Source: Auxenochlorella pyrenoidosa (Eukaryota > Chlorophyta > Trebouxiophyceae > Chlorellales > Chlorellaceae). From it: 12,183 nucleotides of DNA. A program made the position numbers and the translations under genes. The stretch lies in contig KQ482032.1 of NCBI GenBank assembly GCA_001430745.1, positions 1,160,910 through 1,173,092 of the forward strand, written 5' to 3'. Below, piece after piece: positions 8,200 through 12,183 of this stretch. The notes beneath the pieces were generated by a model. That model had not been told where the DNA came from, ran no database searches, and saw nothing but the letters and a program-made list of their open reading frames with translations. Numbering within the stretch: position 1 is the stretch's first letter; each line of letters begins with the position of its first letter.

Positions 8200-9080
8200 A
8201 TGGCCCCGCTCTATGGTGAGTGTTTGCCTGGCAGTTCGGCCTGGGAAGCGCTAAAAGCAGTTTGGAAAGCGGTGCGACCTGTCAAAAGCCGCTGCAAGGC
8301 CGCCAGGCAGGCTGACCCTGACGGTCCTGACAACGCCTACAAGTGCCCCTCCTGCCCTCTGAGGTCAGGCGCTCTGCACCAGATGGCCCCAAACGCCGCG
8401 CTGGCCAAGGTGCTGGTTCCTTGGATGGTGGGCTGCGCAGGGTACTGGATGTGGTGAGCGCTGCCTCTATTGGGAGTGATGCCATGCAGCCTGCCTTAAC
8501 CACTGGCAGCTTATGGCTTGAGTGCTGCAGCTGCCTGTGTAAGCTTTGAGGTTGGGTTGCCATGGGTAGTTGTCCCATGAAAGGCTGGGAGCTTTCTTTC
8601 TGCAACGTGCATTGCATGCACGGCTTTGTCGAGAACTGCCCAACTGCACCTGTGCAGGGGCGTGCTCACTCCTGGCTCGTTTCCCGCCGTCACGCCTTGC
8701 AGGTACCGCAGCGTGTATGGATGGGGCCGCACTATGAACCAGGAGTGGTATGATGCCGAGGAGAAGACCATGGAGGCCATGGTGAGCTGTTGGAAGTTGT
8801 GAGGTGCCTCAAGGTGGGGGCTGCTGCGGGCCTGGCAGCAGGCAGCACGTGCATTAGGCCTGGCCCTGTGCTGCAATGGTCGGATGGCCTCTCCTTTCTC
8901 CAACAGCCCGGAGAGACGACCACCTTTTAACCCCACACATGCACTGGGTGTGCAGTGTGCAGCCTCCTGATGCTGCCGCTGGCCAACCATGCCCCCTGCT
9001 TGGACCCGGCCATGCAGCCGCGCCAGGGAAGCTCCACGCCAATCAGAATCAACCCTTTCAGCGACAAGATAAACATGTGA
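8200..9080 (+). CDS. Small single-pass membrane protein A (tandem paralogue, family unrecognised)
   Basis: Exons 8200-8215, 8369-8453, 8703-8781 and 9018-9080 join in phase (1, 2, 0) into 80 residues. A single hydrophobic segment, about residues 20-35 (VLVPWMVGCAGYWMW), lies between K19 and R36. A soluble tail follows: GRTMNQEWYDAEEKTMEAM, PRQGSSTPIRINP, then FSDKINM and the stop. The tail aligns without gaps to protein B downstream at 26 of 45 positions; that similarity selected the 9018 acceptor and the stop. The start at 8200 has an ideal ACCATGG context and a GTGAGT donor; starting at the internal ATG 8383 would give 70 residues. I do not recognise the family. Size and topology resemble accessory subunits of mitochondrial or other organelle membrane complexes, which is a guess. 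No enzyme motif or cysteine pair is visible. Confidence 0.68.
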
Positions 9081-9772
9081 GCTTGCGTGTGTATGCAGGC
9101 TAAGCAAGCACCAGAGGGCGCGACAGGATTGCGTGCCGCTTGGAGGGCTGCCTGTTGAGGCATCCGCTGCTGACCACCCTCTGGCCATGGTGCACCACTC
9201 ATACCTCTCTCCAGTCCTCCTCATTAATGCAGGCACCTAGCCCGCTGACGCGGATATCCGATGTTGATATTGGCGGCTCAACCCTTGCAAACTGCAGCCT
9301 GTGCTGGCGGTAGCTGCCAGCCGCAGTGGCATCATGAGCCAAAGCGCAAGGCACCGAGTGTTTGCGCCCCATCCCGCACTGCTGTTCATTCCTCCTTGCG
9401 TATGACGCCTTGAATGTGTACTATATGGCCTGTACTCACTCATTTGCTGATTTCCCTCGCGTTTTGGCACTTTCTGCCCTTCCCTGCGGCCCCTTCCGCG
9501 GTAGCGGCGGCACCGCCGCGGCCTTGCAGAGTGGCGGGTGCCAGCCGCAGGAACCGTGCAGGGCAACCGCAGGCCGCGCCCAACCTGCCTCCCCTTGTTT
9601 GAGCGTGTTTTTGCTTGGACCCCACATGCCAGCGACGTGCCTCAAAAGAGCAGTCTGCTGAGGGTGCTGGGGCGACGTGACTTCTTGGCGCTTACTTCTT
9701 CAGTGCTGGACCCAAGCTCAATATCTTTTGTTTATTCCCGTGAAGCCCTGAAACGCGCACAGAACAGCAGCC
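9081..9772. other. Spacer between the tandem membrane-protein genes
   Basis: This 692-base spacer holds the 3' UTR of gene A and the promoter of gene B. No TGTAA is visible, so the end of transcript A is not marked. A perfect palindrome CGGATATCCG lies at 9251-9260, and a short GC inverted repeat (GCGGCGG-CA-CCGCCGC) at about 9503-9518. Open frames on both strands lack resemblance to any family, and I see no third copy of the paralogue. Confidence 0.55.
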
Positions 9773-10627
9773 ATGGTCGTCGAGAAATTGGTGCCCGCAA
9801 GCAAGGTCAGCACAGGAGCTTGTAGCCCCTCTCCTGACTCATCTCACATACCCAAAGCACTGTTGCAGTCCGCTCAGACCAAACCTGGAGCGGCCACTCC
9901 GACACCCCTTGCACCATTTCCGCCTTGCAGGTGCTGTCGGTGCTGCTGCCCGTCGCTGCGGCCTCTGGAGTGATCTACTACTTCCAGGTGGGCGATTAGG
10001 GCCGGCCAGGCTGCCAGTGCTCCTGGACCAGGGGTACGGCCATGCTGATCTGCCTCTTTTGCGTCACTTCCCTGCCTTGCAGCGGCACATGTGGCCTCTC
10101 GAGCGTACCCTGAACGTGAGGAGCGGCAGAGGGAGGCGCTGGGATGCAACTCCTCACAGCTGCAAGCAGTCACAGTGTTGCCCAGTATCCCGTGATGTTC
10201 CCGCCGCCCCGGGCCCTGCTTCTGCATGTTGCCTTGCCCACCTGCAAGCAGCGACTGCCCTCACCCCCCTGCCTGCAGAACGAGTGGTTTGCGGCCTCGG
10301 AAACCTACATGGAGAACATGCCGCGGCAGGGCAGCCCCACGCCGGTGAGCACTGCATGGGGAGATCACAAATGCGGCAAACCTGTCTGCCAGCACACTGA
10401 GACCTGGGAGGCATCTGAAGTCACGTGCAGCAACTTTCCGCACTCAAGGGCAGATGCCATCAGCCACCCACCTCTGTGCTCAAGCAACCCATGGTCCCTG
10501 AAGCGCTTGGAAGGAGAGCACAGGAAGGCTGAGCAAAGAGCACTGCCCTGCCGCGCGGCCCCTCACCCCGCAGGTCAGGATGAACCCCATGTCGGCGAAA
10601 ATCAACATGCACAGCGTCACGTATTGA
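9773..10627 (+). CDS. Small single-pass membrane protein B (tandem paralogue, family unrecognised)
   Basis: Exons 9773-9805, 9931-9987, 10083-10115, 10279-10344 and 10574-10627 are all phase 0 and give 80 residues. After MVVEKLVPASK there is one hydrophobic span, about residues 12-29 (VLSVLLPVAAASGVIYYF). The tail reads RHMWPLERTLN, NEWFAASETYMENM, PRQGSPTP, VRMNPMSAKINM and HSVTY before the stop. The three lysines and glutamate around the hydrophobic span do not fix topology. Core motifs shared with protein A are RT-N-EW, ME-M, PRQGS-TP and KINM. Each acceptor follows a pyrimidine-rich tract (for example CCTTGCAG before exons 2 and 3). TGTAA at 10751 fits as the poly(A) signal. Function is unknown; an accessory subunit of an organelle membrane complex is possible but unproven. 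The gene model is firmer than that of A because every junction is in phase 0 and the start is short and clear. Confidence 0.8.
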
Positions 10628-11074
10628 TCGACCACCCTCCAGCTGCTGCTGTCGCTGGCCGGGCCTCCAGCCGGTGGCCCACCAGCCCCAGCTCTGCCGC
10701 ACTTGAGCAACAGCGTGCTCACTGCACTGACTCTTGCTCGCCCCTCATGCTGTAATATTTGCTCTATATACCTTTGATGCCTGTCGCCTGCGTCCCTTGC
10801 CCGCCGGGCCCTCTTCTGTGGGAACTCCTGTACCCTGCCTTGTCTGCCCCCTGCTTGTAACCGCTTCTCCTGTTCTCAAAGCACTGGGATGCCCCGCGCG
10901 GTGTTAATGAACCAGTAGCAACTAACAGCTCGCAGAGGGAGCTGGGGCGGCTGAGCTGGTGGCGGCACGGGCGTGGCACTGCCGCAGCCGGCTTTTGGAT
11001 CATACTTCTCATTCTATCAGCTTCTCAGGGTGGCAAGCTGGTGCGGGCCGCTCTTCATGGCCACCCTGCTGCCG
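10628..11074. other. Convergent intergenic region: 3' UTRs of gene B and the RAP-like gene
   Basis: The region lies between the stop of gene B and the stop of the minus-strand RAP-like gene. It holds two plus-strand TGTAA signals at 10751 and 10856. No reverse-strand TGTAA is visible for the minus gene. I see no further coding segment, RNA gene or repeat. Confidence 0.6.
10751..10755 (+). terminator. TGTAA polyadenylation signal of membrane-protein gene B
   Basis: The signal lies 124 bases past the stop at 10627, in the expected orientation. A second TGTAA at 10856-10860 could be an alternative site. Both support the plus-strand model of gene B. Confidence 0.65.
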
Positions 11075-12183
11075 TCATCTGGCCTGCCGGGCCAGCTGCA
11101 TGCACTGCTCCGCCAGCGCCTGCTCCCCGCAGGTGGCAGGCACCACCTCTAAGCCCCTGGCCAGCAGCACCCGCTGCGCCACCAGCGCGCTGCCAAGCAG
11201 GTGGGTTGGGTCGTTCACCGCAGCCCGTCCGGTGGCCGCCGATGCCGTGATGACGGCGGCAGCGAGAGGCGCCGCACGCGGCCGCCTGCCCTGGTTGCTG
11301 CCAGCGCTACTGCTGCTCGTGGGACTGCTGCTGCCGCTGCCGCTGCTGGACACCCGCTCGACTGCGACTATAAAGTCGCCGTATGACAGGCGTTTCAGGC
11401 TGGCGGGCAGGCCGGCACGGCGCAGGGCCTCGCAAACCGCCTCGGCCTCGGCTCGCCGCTCTGCCGGCGGCTGGCCCCCGCCGCCGCTGCCCTGGGGTGC
11501 TGATGCTGCCGTTGGAGCTGCCGCTGCTGCTGCAGCGCCGCCCTGGTGGAGTGGGGTGGGCAGCGGGGCGGGCAGCAGGGCGGAGGCTGCCTGCGCGGCC
11601 ACGGGGTCGAGCCTGTGCTCCACGCTGTGCAGCACCGTGGCCTCGCGCAGCATGCGCCGCAGGCGGGGCTGCTCGGGGACGCCCTCTGGCAGGCGCGCGG
11701 CGCGGAAGGAGGCCAGGCGGTACAGCTGCGACAGGTACTGCTGCAGCACCGCCAGCGCCCACAGCAGCTGCACCAGGTTGGACGATGTCAGCACCGTGGG
11801 GGGGGGGGGGGGGGGCGACCAGGAGGGAAGGTTAGGCCGGCCGGCCTGCACAGAACAGAGCAGGCGGGTGCCTGGCTTGCCAGGCAGCCCTGAACCCCGG
11901 CTAGCAGCTGCCAGCCGCCCAGGTGTGCAGCACCGTGCGCATGCACACAGGGGAGGGCGGGCGGCGCTCCCAGGCCGAGGGCACCCAGGCCGGAGTTGAG
12001 ACCCGCCCCGCCCACCCCTGGCTGCACTGGCAGCGCCCGCGCGGCGCACCGTCTTGTTGCCCCGCGCGTGGCTCAGCTGGCGGTACACGACCTCGCAGAT
12101 GGCCTCCAGCTGCGCCGGCTCGGGCACGTGCCCCACGTGGGCGCACCCCCAGAGCAGCTGCGCCGCCAGGCTGACGCCCACCC
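11075..12183 (-). CDS. Helical-repeat protein with C-terminal RAP-like domain (5' end outside window)
   Basis: Two exons in transcript order: 12183-12050 (partial) and 11845-11075. They join in phase 0 across a 204-base intron to give about 300 C-terminal residues. The first exon has VSLAAQLLWGCAHVGH, and the second has SSNLVQLLWALAVLQQ. These Leu/Trp helices are typical of the repeats in FASTK, OPR and related proteins. The end reads YGDFIVAVERV, a Ser/Gly/Ala insert of about 40 residues, then AVNDPTHLLGSALVAQRVLL and ARGLEVVPATCGEQ. This resembles a RAP domain (V-x-D-P-x-H, then a helix and the LxARGxxVV strand). In green algae such proteins usually stabilise, splice or help translate specific chloroplast or mitochondrial RNAs. 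The domain is degenerate, so assignment is by pattern only. The second exon begins with a six-proline run from an 18-base homopolymer, so its 5' edge is the weakest point. Confidence 0.62.
   Translation of the reverse strand, partial: VGVSLAAQLLWGCAHVGHVPEPAQLEAICEVVYRQLSHARGNKTVRRAGAASAARGGRGGSQLRPGCPRPGSAARPPLCACARCCTPGRLAAASRGSGLPGKPGTRLLCSVQAGRPNLPSWSPPPPPPTVLTSSNLVQLLWALAVLQQYLSQLYRLASFRAARLPEGVPEQPRLRRMLREATVLHSVEHRLDPVAAQAASALLPAPLPTPLHQGGAAAAAAAPTAASAPQGSGGGGQPPAERRAEAEAVCEALRRAGLPASLKRLSYGDFIVAVERVSSSGSGSSSPTSSSSAGSNQGRRPRAAPLAAAVITASAATGRAAVNDPTHLLGSALVAQRVLLARGLEVVPATCGEQALAEQCMQLARQAR
11798..11815. repeat. 18-base G homopolymer (C run in the RAP-like transcript)
   Basis: Eighteen consecutive G occur on the plus strand, read as six CCC proline codons in the minus-strand gene, close to the proposed splice acceptor at 11846-11847. 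Homopolymers of this length are prone to sequencing and replication slippage, and any change not divisible by three would break the frame. Confidence 0.9.

Noticed and set aside
8179..8457. Unspliced frame adding a CPSC-containing segment before membrane protein A
   Set aside because: The CPSC pair looked like half a zinc ribbon, but there is no partner pair. Splicing at a GTGAGT donor removes it, and paralogue B has nothing comparable.
8907..9130. Other acceptors for the last exon of membrane protein A (after CCAACAG near 8906 and after TATGCAG near 9101)
   Set aside because: They give short tails without similarity to B, whereas the acceptor at 9016-9017 gives PRQGSSTPIRINP and KINM, matching B.
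8511..9236. 241-codon minus-strand open frame
   Set aside because: It runs antisense across exons of membrane-protein gene A, has no family resemblance, and its composition fits a GC-rich shadow frame.
10959..11999. 346-codon plus-strand open frame
   Set aside because: It is antisense to the RAP-like gene and is Arg/Ala/Gly-rich low complexity, typical of a shadow of a GC-rich exon.

Overview
The window looks like nuclear DNA of a green alga, most likely a trebouxiophyte of the Chlorella/Micractinium type. The sequence is GC-rich and every gene is cut by short GT..AG introns of about 90-330 bases. Coding frames can only be followed by joining exons. TGTAA, the usual chlorophyte polyadenylation signal, lies downstream of two of the plus-strand genes. 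The lineage is inferred from these traits and from the protein families, not from a database match. I see no bacterial operon structure, no tRNA or rRNA, no CRISPR array and no intact mobile element.

Layout from left to right. (1) 169-1431, plus: the last five exons of a Tas-type aldo/keto reductase whose 5' part is outside the window. (2) 2029-4396, plus: a four-exon gene for a 636-residue low-complexity protein rich in Ala, Pro and Ser. It has many S/T-P sites, an SxIP motif, a C-terminal coiled coil and a terminal CaaX box; its only three cysteines lie in the last seven residues. (3) 5147-7211, minus: a complete seven-exon DCN1-like (DCUN1D4/5-type) cullin neddylation factor of 201 residues. 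(4) 8200-9080 and (5) 9773-10627, both plus: two small single-pass membrane proteins, each 80 residues in my models. Their C-terminal 45 residues align without gaps at 26 identical positions, so they are tandem paralogues of a family I do not recognise. (6) 11075-12183, minus: the 3' end of a gene for a helical-repeat protein ending in a RAP-like domain, probably an organelle RNA-binding factor; its 5' end is off the right edge.

The genes do not form a pathway. They look like ordinary neighbouring nuclear genes: genes 1 and 2 are co-directional, 2 and 3 convergent, 3 and 4 divergent, 4 and 5 tandem, 5 and 6 convergent. The candidates for undescribed biology are the tandem membrane-protein pair (4 and 5) and the putative prenylated, possibly microtubule-tip-binding protein (2). 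DCN1 also has an odd C-terminus, ending one residue after the last residue of its cullin-binding patch. All exon boundaries were worked out by hand from splice consensus, reading-phase continuity and protein similarity; none is backed by transcripts.
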